This document shows positions 1-6,728 of a stretch of DNA of 28,581 nucleotides, piece by piece (within the stretch, counting starts at the first letter, position 1; each line of letters begins with the position of its first letter). The notes under the pieces were generated by a model, which did no database searches, was not told where the DNA came from, and saw nothing but the letters and a program-made list of their open reading frames with translations. The stretch spans positions 1 to 28,581 of IMG/VR virus record IMGVR_UViG_3300035670_001015. One strand, given 5' to 3'. The DNA is from a virus. Position numbers and translations under genes: made by a program.

Positions 1-2
1 TT

Positions 3-368
3 CAAGATGTTGAACTTCGTAAACAAGCCGAGAAGAATCGTCAGTCATCTGCCGAATCATATGATCCTGATTGGGTTGGTGGTGTAAAGTTATCGGATAT
101 TGTAGAAGGACATTTTCAGGCATCTCTAAACCTTTACAACGAGATGATTGAAGCTGGTATCGCTCGTGAAGTTGCTCGTGATGTACTTCCACTTGCAACA
201 GAAACAACAATGTATATGAAGGGTTCACTTCGTTCTTGGATTCACTATCTTGAACTTCGTACACTCGAAGATACACAGAAAGAACACCGAGATATTGCTA
301 ACGGAATTCGTGATATTTTCACACAGAACTTCCCAAGTATTTCAGAGGCAATCGGATGGGGGGCGTAA
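3..368 (+). CDS. thyX: Flavin-dependent thymidylate synthase (ThyX), C-terminal part
   Basis: Reading frame 3 is open from the window edge to the TAA at 366-368, so the 5' end, including the N-terminal RHR substrate/FAD signature, lies outside. The visible 121 residues fit the C-terminal half of ThyX: AREVARDVLPLATETTMYM, then a GSLRSWIHYLELR segment and TQKEHRDIANGI. These correspond to the family's vLP...T, nLR..hfl.lR and aQ.Eir blocks that form the FAD and dUMP pocket. ThyX makes dTMP from dUMP with methylene-tetrahydrofolate and reduced FAD, and phages carry it to support DNA synthesis. The next gene starts inside the last 13 bases, which suggests translational coupling. The family call is firm; activity cannot be judged from a fragment. 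Confidence 0.88.
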   Translation, partial: QDVELRKQAEKNRQSSAESYDPDWVGGVKLSDIVEGHFQASLNLYNEMIEAGIAREVARDVLPLATETTMYMKGSLRSWIHYLELRTLEDTQKEHRDIANGIRDIFTQNFPSISEAIGWGA

Positions 369-604
369 AGAAGTTTTACGAAGAGTCCCTAAACTTCAAC
401 TGGGAAATGATGGAAGAAAATCCAAACTACTTCATTGAGTTGAAATCAATGACCGACTTTCAAAAGCTAGATGAACTATATGATATGTATATCTACTTTC
501 TTGAAAAAGATGAATTTGAAAAATGTGAAGTGATACAAAACAACATAGTAACTGTTAGAAGCAAATATCATAAAGTAATTAAAGAGAAAAAAAGTTATGA
601 CTGA
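356..604 (+). CDS. Small hypothetical acidic/helical protein (82 aa)
   Basis: Family not recognised. The ATG at 356 lies in the end of thyX and has an AGAGG ribosome-binding site at 344-348, seven bases upstream, which supports this start. The protein is helical and rich in Glu and Lys. Residues about 37-62 (LDELYDMYIYFLEKDEFEKC then EVIQNNI) loosely resemble the UVR helical hairpin of UvrB/UvrC and related adaptors (FE.A..iRd.I), but this is a weak pattern match and no function is assigned. The gene overlaps the next one by eight bases, so it belongs to the same transcription unit. Confidence 0.72.
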   Translation: MGGVKKFYEESLNFNWEMMEENPNYFIELKSMTDFQKLDELYDMYIYFLEKDEFEKCEVIQNNIVTVRSKYHKVIKEKKSYD

Positions 605-911
605 AACTGAAAAGATTATGAGAAAGGTTTTGAAGAAGGCACCCACTGCAAAGATGCTTTTCGATTCAGAAAAAAATTTGTATATTGATGTGAATGGTGT
701 GAATCTTTCAGAAGAACATCTACTTCCTCCAACAAAAGATCCACATCGTGCATGGGAAATGGCAGATTTAAGTTTGAAGATGACACAAAACTTTAATCGT
801 ACCCATCCAATGAGAGCAGAATTTTATTCATCGGATGACAAGAAAAACAGAATTAAAAAGAGAAGAAAAAGTAAGATTAACGATTACTATGGAAGTTATG
901 ACATTGATTGA
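597..911 (+). CDS. Hypothetical protein (104 aa), basic C-terminus
   Basis: Family not recognised. The start ATG at 597 overlaps the preceding stop and has a purine-rich AAGAGAAA stretch upstream. The protein has a charged N-terminus, a central segment with HLLPPTKDPHRAWEMADLSL, and a strongly basic stretch near residues 82-92 (KKNRIKKRRKSK) that could contact nucleic acid. There are no membrane segments or cysteines. Position between thyX and uvdE suggests an early or middle accessory gene, but this is only context. Confidence 0.68.
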   Translation: MTETEKIMRKVLKKAPTAKMLFDSEKNLYIDVNGVNLSEEHLLPPTKDPHRAWEMADLSLKMTQNFNRTHPMRAEFYSSDDKKNRIKKRRKSKINDYYGSYDID

Positions 912-1449
912 TGAACTATATAAAATTGGTATAAAGGACGGCAACTCAATATTACATTTTGGTGCTGGATATAAAAATGGTGAATTCATACTTGACTTGA
1001 ATAAGTCACTGACTGAAAGCTCTACATCGGTAAATTACGTCGGTGTTGAAGCTGAAAATGATAAGATAAAATCAACAGTGGATTATCTCATCAAAAATGA
1101 TGCACCTCAAAAGTATCAAAACATATTCAATATCTCGATGCAAGATTACATCGTTGATAACAATTCAACTTATGACTTTACGTTCATAACAGGTATCTTT
1201 CATAAGCAGTTGTACGGCGATAATCAGTTTCAGTTTATACATTCTACGATAAATGAGATATTTAACTTTACCGAGAATGCGGTTGTATTTACATACAACT
1301 CATCAGACCATCAAGAAGAAATGTATAACATTCATTATATGAACAGTTACGTCCATAACAATTACAGCAGATACTCCATTATCAGAATTAATGAACACGA
1401 ATACTTATATTGTATAAACAAGTATTATCTTCCATATAACAACATATAA
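898..1449 (+). CDS. Putative class I SAM-dependent methyltransferase-like protein
   Basis: The frame is open from 835, but that start would overlap the previous gene by 77 bases. ATG 889 and 898 are more plausible; 898 (183 aa) is used here and 889 cannot be excluded. Near the N-terminus ILHFGAGYKNGEFILDL resembles motif I of Rossmann-fold methyltransferases (hhDhGxGxG...). It is followed by YVGVEAENDKIKSTVDYL, an acidic residue at the end of strand 2 as expected for ribose binding, and then a motif II/IV-like YDFTFITGIF. The first Asp of motif I is replaced by His, and no target-recognition or catalytic NPPY/PC motif is visible. The substrate is therefore unknown, and the protein could be an inactive or divergent nucleotide-binding protein. 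Confidence 0.6.
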   Translation: MTLIDELYKIGIKDGNSILHFGAGYKNGEFILDLNKSLTESSTSVNYVGVEAENDKIKSTVDYLIKNDAPQKYQNIFNISMQDYIVDNNSTYDFTFITGIFHKQLYGDNQFQFIHSTINEIFNFTENAVVFTYNSSDHQEEMYNIHYMNSYVHNNYSRYSIIRINEHEYLYCINKYYLPYNNI

Positions 1450-1459
1450 AGGAAAAGTT

Positions 1460-1762
1460 ATGTTAGTTGCATCTATTATTTTACTCACCGCAGTTTTGGC
1501 TGGATTTGTTTTCTGGTTCTACAATAAACGTAGAGTTACTTCTCTCGTTGAAAATATTGATGATAAGCAAGCAATCATCAATGCACTTACAAATCATGTA
1601 GAACACGCAAATACATCTACAAAGGTTACAATCGAAACTTCTAAGAAGAAGGATGGTTATCGCCGTAAGTACAACAAGAAGAATAATGACGGTAGGTCAA
1701 AGAGTCAAAACTCTCAAAACAAACCACCTCAAAAGAAGAAGCCAAAGAAGAATGTAATCTAA
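1460..1762 (+). CDS. Small single-span membrane protein with lysine-rich tail
   Basis: Family not recognised. The start ATG at 1460 follows AAGGA with six-base spacing. Residues 2-22 (VASIILLTAVLAGFVFWFYN) form one hydrophobic span followed by basic KRR, suggesting N-out/C-in orientation. A short helical stretch follows, and the last 40 residues are a low-complexity Lys/Asn/Gln-rich tail ending in KKPKKNVI. This gene is the last before the strong terminator at 1783-1823. A role at the inner membrane is possible, but neither holin nor spanin features are clear. Confidence 0.7.
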   Translation: MLVASIILLTAVLAGFVFWFYNKRRVTSLVENIDDKQAIINALTNHVEHANTSTKVTIETSKKKDGYRRKYNKKNNDGRSKSQNSQNKPPQKKKPKKNVI

Positions 1763-1782
1763 AATTGATAGATTGATTATTT

Positions 1783-1823
1783 CAATGGGAGACAAGATTT
1801 TTCTTGTTTCCCATTGTTTTTTT
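1783..1823 (+). terminator. Intrinsic (Rho-independent) terminator
   Basis: The 5' arm CAATGGGAGACAAGA (1783-1797), the loop TTTT and the 3' arm TCTTGTTTCCCATTG (1802-1816) form a 15-bp stem. The only non-Watson-Crick pair is one G-U. Seven T residues follow at 1817-1823. It lies 21 bases after the stop at 1760-1762 and ends the thyX-side block. Confidence 0.93.
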
Positions 1824-1832
1824 CCTTATATT
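1804..1832 (+). promoter_or_regulatory. Candidate sigma70-type promoter for uvdE
   Basis: TTGTTT (1804-1809) and TATATT (1827-1832) are separated by 17 bases. The predicted transcription start near 1839 leaves a short leader carrying AGGA (1854-1857) five bases before the ATG at 1863. The -35 element lies within the 3' arm of the terminator, a compact terminator-promoter arrangement. This is a pattern match only: the -35 matches consensus at three of six positions, the -10 at five of six. Confidence 0.42.
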
Positions 1833-1862
1833 AGAACTCACATTATTCATCATAGGATTGTT

Positions 1863-2774
1863 ATGAATCTCGGTTATGCCTGTATCAATATGACTCTTGG
1901 TAAGAAAAAAATCACTACCAATCGGTCAATGATAAAGAAAACATTTCTCCAACGTGGTATCAATTATGCCGCTGAACTTGGACTTCAAAACGTCAAGGAC
2001 TTAGAAACTATCATACAGTGGAACATAGAAAACAACATCAAACTATTTCGTATATCGTCCGATATGTTTCCGTGGGCATCGGAATACGGTATAGAAAACC
2101 TCCCTAACATTGATGAAATTAGTGAGGTGATGAAACGCACGGGTGAGTATGCAAAACTCCATGGCGTCCGTTTAGGGTGTCATCCTGGCCCTTTTAACGT
2201 TCTTTGTTCACCTAACGAAAAGGTAGTTCAGAACACTATTATTGACTTAGAAAACCACGGTAAAGTTCTTGACTTACTCGGACTTTCACATACACCATAC
2301 AACAAAATAAACATCCACTGTAACGGAACTTATGGTGATAAAATTGCATCTATGCAACGTTTTTGTGAGAACTATGACAAACTGTCACACTCTGTCAAAT
2401 CTCGTCTTACTATTGAAAATGATGACAAAGCGAGTATGTATAGTGTAAAAGACCTAATGTATATCCACGAACGTATCGGTATTCCAATCGTGTTTGATTA
2501 TCATCATCACACGTTCAACACGGGTGGACTATCAGAACAAGAAGCTCTTGAACTTGCTATGTCAACGTGGCCTGACGGAATCACTCCTGTTGTCCATTAT
2601 TCTTCATCTAAACCAAAGGAAACAGGTAATCCAAAAGACAAACCACAAGCTCATGCTGACTATATTTTGGAAAAAATAGATACTTATGGTCATGACGTAG
2701 ATGTCATGTTGGAATGTAAAGCTAAAGAACTGGCACTACTAGAATATCGTAATACTAATGGAGATTTCAAATGA
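1863..2774 (+). CDS. uvsE: UV-damage endonuclease (UvdE/UvsE family)
   Basis: This is a 303-aa TIM-barrel UV-damage endonuclease, normal in length for the family; it nicks DNA 5' of UV photoproducts to start an alternative excision repair. The frame is open from 1773, but that stretch encodes the terminator and promoter. ATG 1863 has an AGGA site and gives the family-typical N-terminus MNLGYACINMTL. Family blocks in order are FRISSDMFPW (62-71), GVRLGCHPGPFNVL (101-114), LTIENDD (182-188), PIVFDYHHH (208-216), VVHYSSS (243-249) and VMLECKAKE (281-289). Likely metal ligands are His107, His143, Glu185, Asp212, His215, His245 and Glu284. The residue two before His245 is Val, where I recall a modified Lys in the Thermus enzyme. 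The stop overlaps the next start (ATGA). Confidence 0.93.
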   Translation: MNLGYACINMTLGKKKITTNRSMIKKTFLQRGINYAAELGLQNVKDLETIIQWNIENNIKLFRISSDMFPWASEYGIENLPNIDEISEVMKRTGEYAKLHGVRLGCHPGPFNVLCSPNEKVVQNTIIDLENHGKVLDLLGLSHTPYNKINIHCNGTYGDKIASMQRFCENYDKLSHSVKSRLTIENDDKASMYSVKDLMYIHERIGIPIVFDYHHHTFNTGGLSEQEALELAMSTWPDGITPVVHYSSSKPKETGNPKDKPQAHADYILEKIDTYGHDVDVMLECKAKELALLEYRNTNGDFK

Positions 2775-3064
2775 AAATGAAAAGATTATTGGAACTTGCA
2801 GGTATAACATCAGAAACTTATATATCTGAATCTATACCATCATCTGTGAGAAATCAAAGATTTAAGTATGTTGGTAAAACGTTGGAATTGGATCCAACTG
2901 AAAACAAATTTAATTCATTAGATGATTTCTTTGCGGAACTTAGATTTAGTTGGGACACAAGTGAGAATGAAGTTAAGAAGTATATTAATTCTCTTTCATA
3001 CGAAGGTGGTAAGATTGTTTCAAATCATAGCGGCACAAAAGAAGTAGAGTTGGTAAGATACTAA
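2771..3064 (+). CDS. Hypothetical protein (97 aa)
   Basis: Family not recognised. The start at 2771 overlaps the uvdE stop (ATGA) and has GGAG at 2760-2763; a second in-frame ATG at 2777 is possible. The N-terminus MKRLLELAGI is a short amphipathic helix followed by an acidic/serine stretch. Residues 25-97 look like a small alpha/beta domain (FKYVGKTLEL ... SLDDFFAELRFSW ... VELVRY). There are no cysteines, membrane spans or catalytic motifs. Confidence 0.68.
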   Translation: MKMKRLLELAGITSETYISESIPSSVRNQRFKYVGKTLELDPTENKFNSLDDFFAELRFSWDTSENEVKKYINSLSYEGGKIVSNHSGTKEVELVRY

Positions 3065-3074
3065 GAGTAGAATT

Positions 3075-4205
3075 ATGTCATTTAAAATATTCAACCTCAA
3101 AAATCTTATTTGGTTTTGTGCGATTGGATTGGCGGTATTCTCTGGATATTACTCTATATTCGGAATATCTAAACTATTTTCTGGTGGCTCTTGGTCTATT
3201 ATTGGTATGGCTGCAATGTTGGAATTATCCAAACTTGTTGTTGTAACATTCTTACATGACCACTTCAAAACACTCCGACTTCTTTTTAAGACATATCTTC
3301 TATCCGCTGCAGTAGTTCTTATGGGAATTACTTCCATTGGTGTCTATGGTTACCTAACTAATTCTTACCAAGAAACCGCGAAGGTTATTTACAAAACACA
3401 GAATGAAATAACCCTACTTGATCAAAAGAAAAAGTTGTTCGAGGAACAAAAGATACAATTAGACAAGGCAGTGGAAGACAAAAATACACGTCTTAAATCG
3501 TTGGATCAGATCAGAGTTTCACAACAAAATGCTTACACCCAGCAACTGACACAGAAAAGAGGAACTGGTGGTTTATCAAAGAATATTGCATCTGTTGATA
3601 AATCATCCGAGAATATAAATAATGATATTTCCACACTTACTCAGAAGTCATTTGCACTTTCAGATTCGATTGCTGTAATAGAGCAAACAAAACTAACTCT
3701 GAATAACGAAACATTTTCATCAGAACTTGGTCCACTACTTTATCTCAGTAGAATAACTGGAATACCAATGGATATAGTTGTGAACTGGTTTATCATTATT
3801 CTTGTTATTGTATTTGATCCACTTGCTGTTAGTTTAGTTATTGCTGCTAATCATCTATCTCAAAAAGAAAAACAGAATAATATTTTGGATGAACTAACCG
3901 AACTTGGACAAGAAATTGAATCCAAGCCCCCATTGGAGGAACCAGATTTTTTTCAAGATAAGGTTTTGGTTGAGGAAACAAATGTCCCTCATACTGATGT
4001 AGTTACCATCAAGAAAAAAAAGAGACGTAATAAAGATTTGAAAAATCCAAAGAAAAGTGGTATATTTATCAACACTCCAATTGAAACGAGTGATAATAAA
4101 GATAATGGACAAAAAGAATTTTATGGAGAAGAACCTAAATCGGAAAATGTTCAAGTTGAAATTGTAGAAAATCCTTGGATACCAAACAGACCGTTTAGGA
4201 GATAA
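3075..4205 (+). CDS. Multi-spanning membrane protein with long coiled coil
   Basis: This 376-aa protein is not assigned to a named family. Three hydrophobic spans occupy about residues 8-32, 40-60 and 70-95. A predicted coiled coil of about 110 residues follows (roughly 100-210, rich in Gln, Lys and Leu), then a fourth span near 234-262 (VVNWFIIILVIVFDPLAVSL). The C-terminal about 110 residues are hydrophilic and basic/acidic, with a KKKKRRNK cluster. The FDPLAV motif is an acidic-proline step inside the fourth span. This topology would hold a coiled coil between two membrane anchors. Lysis control, superinfection exclusion and cell-envelope remodelling are all possible, and the sequence does not choose between them. 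The start at 3075 follows AAGAG. Confidence 0.78.
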   Translation: MSFKIFNLKNLIWFCAIGLAVFSGYYSIFGISKLFSGGSWSIIGMAAMLELSKLVVVTFLHDHFKTLRLLFKTYLLSAAVVLMGITSIGVYGYLTNSYQETAKVIYKTQNEITLLDQKKKLFEEQKIQLDKAVEDKNTRLKSLDQIRVSQQNAYTQQLTQKRGTGGLSKNIASVDKSSENINNDISTLTQKSFALSDSIAVIEQTKLTLNNETFSSELGPLLYLSRITGIPMDIVVNWFIIILVIVFDPLAVSLVIAANHLSQKEKQNNILDELTELGQEIESKPPLEEPDFFQDKVLVEETNVPHTDVVTIKKKKRRNKDLKNPKKSGIFINTPIETSDNKDNGQKEFYGEEPKSENVQVEIVENPWIPNRPFRR

Positions 4206-4208
4206 GTT

Positions 4209-4595
4209 ATGAAATATGTTTTGTGTCAAAATAGTAAAGCCGGTGGTAAGTACTTCAAAGGTAGAATCTGCTACGAAGAAGTCCTTGTTGATGAAAAATC
4301 AGAAAGTGCTTTATGTTGGAAATGTACTGCACTAATGACGCCACCACCAGAAGAAAAGAAACCGTCTGGTTATCCACGTGGTTGGAAATTTATGGCAGAG
4401 TTTGTAGACAAAGACGGGAATGTATATCACAAAGGCGAATTACAAGAGAAACTGTTCGGCACATTACCACCAACTGAAATAAAAAGTTCTGATAAAAAGA
4501 CAAAAAAGAAGAAGAAAGATTCGCTCGATGACAAGATAATTACCGAGTTTAATAAACGAGTTACAAACAACAAAAAAAAGAATAGGAGACGGTAA
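4209..4595 (+). CDS. Hypothetical protein with putative four-cysteine metal site
   Basis: The start at 4209 has GGAGAT upstream and follows the previous stop by three bases. Cys6, Cys21 and the pair Cys36/Cys39 (ALCWKC) could form a small zinc-binding knuckle. Residues 50-78 include YPRGWKFMAEFVDKDGNVYH, which looks like a beta-hairpin. The C-terminal 35 residues are extremely basic (runs of Lys and a terminal NKKKNRRR), which is compatible with nucleic-acid binding. Family not recognised; the metal site is inferred from cysteine spacing only. Confidence 0.7.
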   Translation: MKYVLCQNSKAGGKYFKGRICYEEVLVDEKSESALCWKCTALMTPPPEEKKPSGYPRGWKFMAEFVDKDGNVYHKGELQEKLFGTLPPTEIKSSDKKTKKKKKDSLDDKIITEFNKRVTNNKKKNRRR

Positions 4596-4596
4596 T

Positions 4597-5250
4597 ATGA
4601 AGAATTTCTATGATGACGATGCGAAAGAAGAAAAGACCACATCAAAAAACAATCAGTCGAGTGAAGACCTTCCAGTAAAATGGAAAGAAGCACTTTCTCA
4701 AATTGATTATGGTATTGATGTTGAATCTTCAACAATCTATATGTTTGGAGATATTGCCGACGGAACCCTTTACGACTTTATGTTGAGAATAAAGGCAATT
4801 CTTCACATGAGAAGTGACGATAAGAGTAATGATCCAATTAATATTGTTATCAACTCTGACGGTGGGGATGTGTACGAGGCACTTGGTATGATTGACTTTA
4901 TTCAGTCACTCAATGTAAAGGTAAACACAATTTGTAGAGGACGAGCGATGTCAGCTGCAGCACTTCTACTTTGTTCTGGAACAGGTGTTCGTGCCGCATC
5001 AAAGAATAGTACAATCATGTTCCATGAAATGTCTTCAGGTATTTACGGTAAGTCATCCGATATGAAGGCAAACGTACAACATATGGAAAAGTTAGAAGAA
5101 ATTCTTGTAACAATAATGAGTCAGAACTCAAATAAGAATGACGAGTTCTGGAAGGACAAGACAATCAAGGATTATTATCTTTCACCAGAAGAAGCATTAC
5201 AACTCGGTGTAATTGATACTATAATTGAACCGAAATTCGCAAGAGGTTAA
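4597..5250 (+). CDS. clpP: ClpP-family serine protease (peptidase S14)
   Basis: The protein has 217 aa, near the normal ClpP length. A hydrophilic N-terminal extension of about 40 residues is followed by the ClpP/crotonase fold. IYMFGDIAD (47-55) and INIVINSDGGDVYEALGMID (81-100) form the first half. Ser119 in GRAMSAAALLL is the nucleophile, His143 in IMFHEMSSG the base, and Asp192 in IKDYYLSPEEALQLGVID the third triad member. The Ser-His spacing is 24, close to cellular ClpP. It may act on capsid or scaffold proteins during head maturation, or pair with a host unfoldase. The neighbouring genes are sigma and baseplate genes rather than head genes, so the target is open. SD is GGAG at 4585-4588. 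Confidence 0.9.
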   Translation: MKNFYDDDAKEEKTTSKNNQSSEDLPVKWKEALSQIDYGIDVESSTIYMFGDIADGTLYDFMLRIKAILHMRSDDKSNDPINIVINSDGGDVYEALGMIDFIQSLNVKVNTICRGRAMSAAALLLCSGTGVRAASKNSTIMFHEMSSGIYGKSSDMKANVQHMEKLEEILVTIMSQNSNKNDEFWKDKTIKDYYLSPEEALQLGVIDTIIEPKFARG

Positions 5251-5251
5251 T

Positions 5252-5599
5252 ATGGTATTTATTGTTTTGTTTTTAGTGTTACTGTTATTAACATCTTGTT
5301 ATGTGATATATAATCTTTATACAAAGTACCAAGTACTTGAAACTGTTGCACAAGAGAATGTTGATTTCATTATCGCAATAAGATCTCGTGTATTAAGCCA
5401 ACAATCCTATCTAAAACAATTAGATAGGATTGGTGCGTTTGAATCTGACGATGAAGTAGGTCATTTCTTTAAAGAACTCAAGAAAATCATCAACGATATT
5501 GCACTGTATCTTGAAATTGAAAACAAAGATGATGAAGACGAAAGTGATCAGAATGATGGAATAAAATCAAAAATCGTTGGTGAAATAGGGGGAGTTTAA
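5252..5599 (+). CDS. Small N-terminally anchored membrane protein (115 aa)
   Basis: ATG 5252 is preferred over an in-frame ATG at 5225 because AAGAGG (5241-5246) sits five bases upstream and the gene then begins one base after the clpP stop. Residues 2-22 (VFIVLFLVLLLLTSCYVIYN) form a strong membrane span, possibly a signal anchor. A helical region follows, with the distinctive LDRIGAFESDDEVGHFFKEL near residues 61-80, then a very acidic tail. Residues around 58-68 are encoded by a perfect 13-bp inverted repeat. Family not named; the conserved-looking FESDDEVG block suggests a genuine conserved phage protein. Confidence 0.75.
   Translation: MVFIVLFLVLLLLTSCYVIYNLYTKYQVLETVAQENVDFIIAIRSRVLSQQSYLKQLDRIGAFESDDEVGHFFKELKKIINDIALYLEIENKDDEDESDQNDGIKSKIVGEIGGV
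5402..5432 (+). repeat. Perfect 13-bp inverted repeat inside a gene
   Basis: CAATCCTATCTAA (5402-5414), a five-base loop AACAA and TTAGATAGGATTG (5420-5432) pair perfectly. There is no T-run after it, so it is not a normal terminator. It lies in the middle of the small membrane-protein gene and would form a stable mRNA hairpin. Confidence 0.9.
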
Positions 5600-6327
5600 T
5601 GGAAACAAAACGAAAAAAACAGAATATCTATTTTACTCAAGATACCGAAAACGCTATCATAGAATACATAAAATGTGAAGACGGAGATGTAAGAAATAGG
5701 ATATATACGGAGAAGATACATCCAGCTTTTTATAAGATGGCCGAGATAATGATACACCGTTTTAAGTTCTATAACTTTGATGTTTCACATGAAGATGTTA
5801 AACACGAAGTGGTTACGTTCTTACATGAAAAAATAGACAAGTATAAAGAAGGAAATGGTAAGGCATTTTCTTATTTTTCAATAGTAGCCAAGAATTATCT
5901 TATAGCAGAGAATAACAAAAACTACTATCAGTATAAGAAGAAATATGATTTAGATACGATTGATAGAGAACGGAATATTGTAAATGAACATCTAAGAAGT
6001 GAGTTCATAGATGAACAATCTGACTTTATAAACATCTTTGTTGATTTAATGGAAAAATACCTACCATTGATATTCACAAAGAATAGAGATATACAAGTTG
6101 CAGATTCCATAATCTATCTCTTTAAAACTAGAGATAACATTGAAAACTACAATAAAAAGGCGTTGTATATTCTGATCAGAGAAAGAACAGGTGTAAAAAC
6201 ACAGTACATAACTAATGTGATAACAAAAGTAAAAAACATTTACATGAGATTATACCAAGAATATTGCGACGGAACTAACATAGTAGATTTAGATTGGTAT
6301 AACCTTAAAGACATTATTGAGGACTAA
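5599..6327 (+). CDS. 55: gp55-like late-transcription sigma factor
   Basis: The protein has 242 aa, with its start overlapping the previous stop (TAATG) and GGGGGAG upstream. Residues 62-106 contain VSHEDVKHEVVTFLHEKIDK then the diagnostic KAFSYFSIVAKNYLIAENNK. This is the sigma region 2-like segment of T4 gp55-family sigma factors that binds the core polymerase clamp and reads a short -10-type late promoter. The C-terminal half is helical and charged, with no obvious region 4, as expected for gp55, which depends on the sliding clamp and a co-activator. Its place immediately upstream of the tail operon fits a late-gene switch. It could instead be a more distant sigma70-like factor. Confidence 0.78.
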   Translation: METKRKKQNIYFTQDTENAIIEYIKCEDGDVRNRIYTEKIHPAFYKMAEIMIHRFKFYNFDVSHEDVKHEVVTFLHEKIDKYKEGNGKAFSYFSIVAKNYLIAENNKNYYQYKKKYDLDTIDRERNIVNEHLRSEFIDEQSDFINIFVDLMEKYLPLIFTKNRDIQVADSIIYLFKTRDNIENYNKKALYILIRERTGVKTQYITNVITKVKNIYMRLYQEYCDGTNIVDLDWYNLKDIIED

Positions 6328-6341
6328 TATAGTTATAGTAT

Positions 6342-6728
6342 ATGAGCTTTGATACAGAAATATTTGGAAGTAAAAAGTTTTCGGATTTGTTGAAAGACAT
6401 TTACGAAAACCAAAAGAAGAAAGATCGTCAAATCAATCTTTTGATTGCGGATTTAAAACCACTAATCACTGGAATAAATGACGCAGCAATTCTAGTTCCT
6501 GTTATTAAAGATTATATGGAAGTTGCTGTAAAAAATGATGAACATCTTGTAAAATTAGCCGCAGTTGTTCAGCGAATGGTTAACAATAAAGGTGAAGAAG
6601 GTAATTCGTTTTTAACAGACGAAGAAAAAGACGCTCTTTTAAAAGAGATTAAATCCATCGGAGATGAGGTAGAGGAAAATAAAGTAAATGAACCCCCAAA
6701 AGACCATAATAAACGGGAAGGAATATGA
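6342..6728 (+). CDS. Hypothetical helical protein preceding gp5 (128 aa)
   Basis: Family not recognised. The protein is predicted to be nearly all helix: a charged N-terminal part, a hydrophobic middle (LIADLKPLITGINDAAILVP, about residues 34-53) and a Glu/Lys-rich end. The ATG at 6342 lacks a recognisable ribosome-binding site; the 14-base gap before it is TATAGTTATAGTAT-like. Its 3' end overlaps the gp5-like gene by 41 bases, so the two are probably coupled, and it may be a small tail or baseplate accessory protein. Confidence 0.7.
   Translation: MSFDTEIFGSKKFSDLLKDIYENQKKKDRQINLLIADLKPLITGINDAAILVPVIKDYMEVAVKNDEHLVKLAAVVQRMVNNKGEEGNSFLTDEEKDALLKEIKSIGDEVEENKVNEPPKDHNKREGI

Noticed and set aside
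835-897. N-terminal extension of the methyltransferase-like gene from ATG 835
   Set aside because: It would overlap the preceding gene by 77 bases, encodes only a charged stretch and has no ribosome-binding site; ATG 889 or 898 directly precedes the recognisable fold.
1773-1862. Thirty extra N-terminal residues for UvdE
   Set aside because: The stretch is a terminator hairpin plus promoter-like sequence, and the family N-terminus begins at ATG 1863 with an AGGA site.
3614-3621. Exact T4-type late promoter sequence TATAAATA
   Set aside because: It lies in the middle of a membrane-protein gene and not before any start, so it is probably chance in AT-rich DNA.
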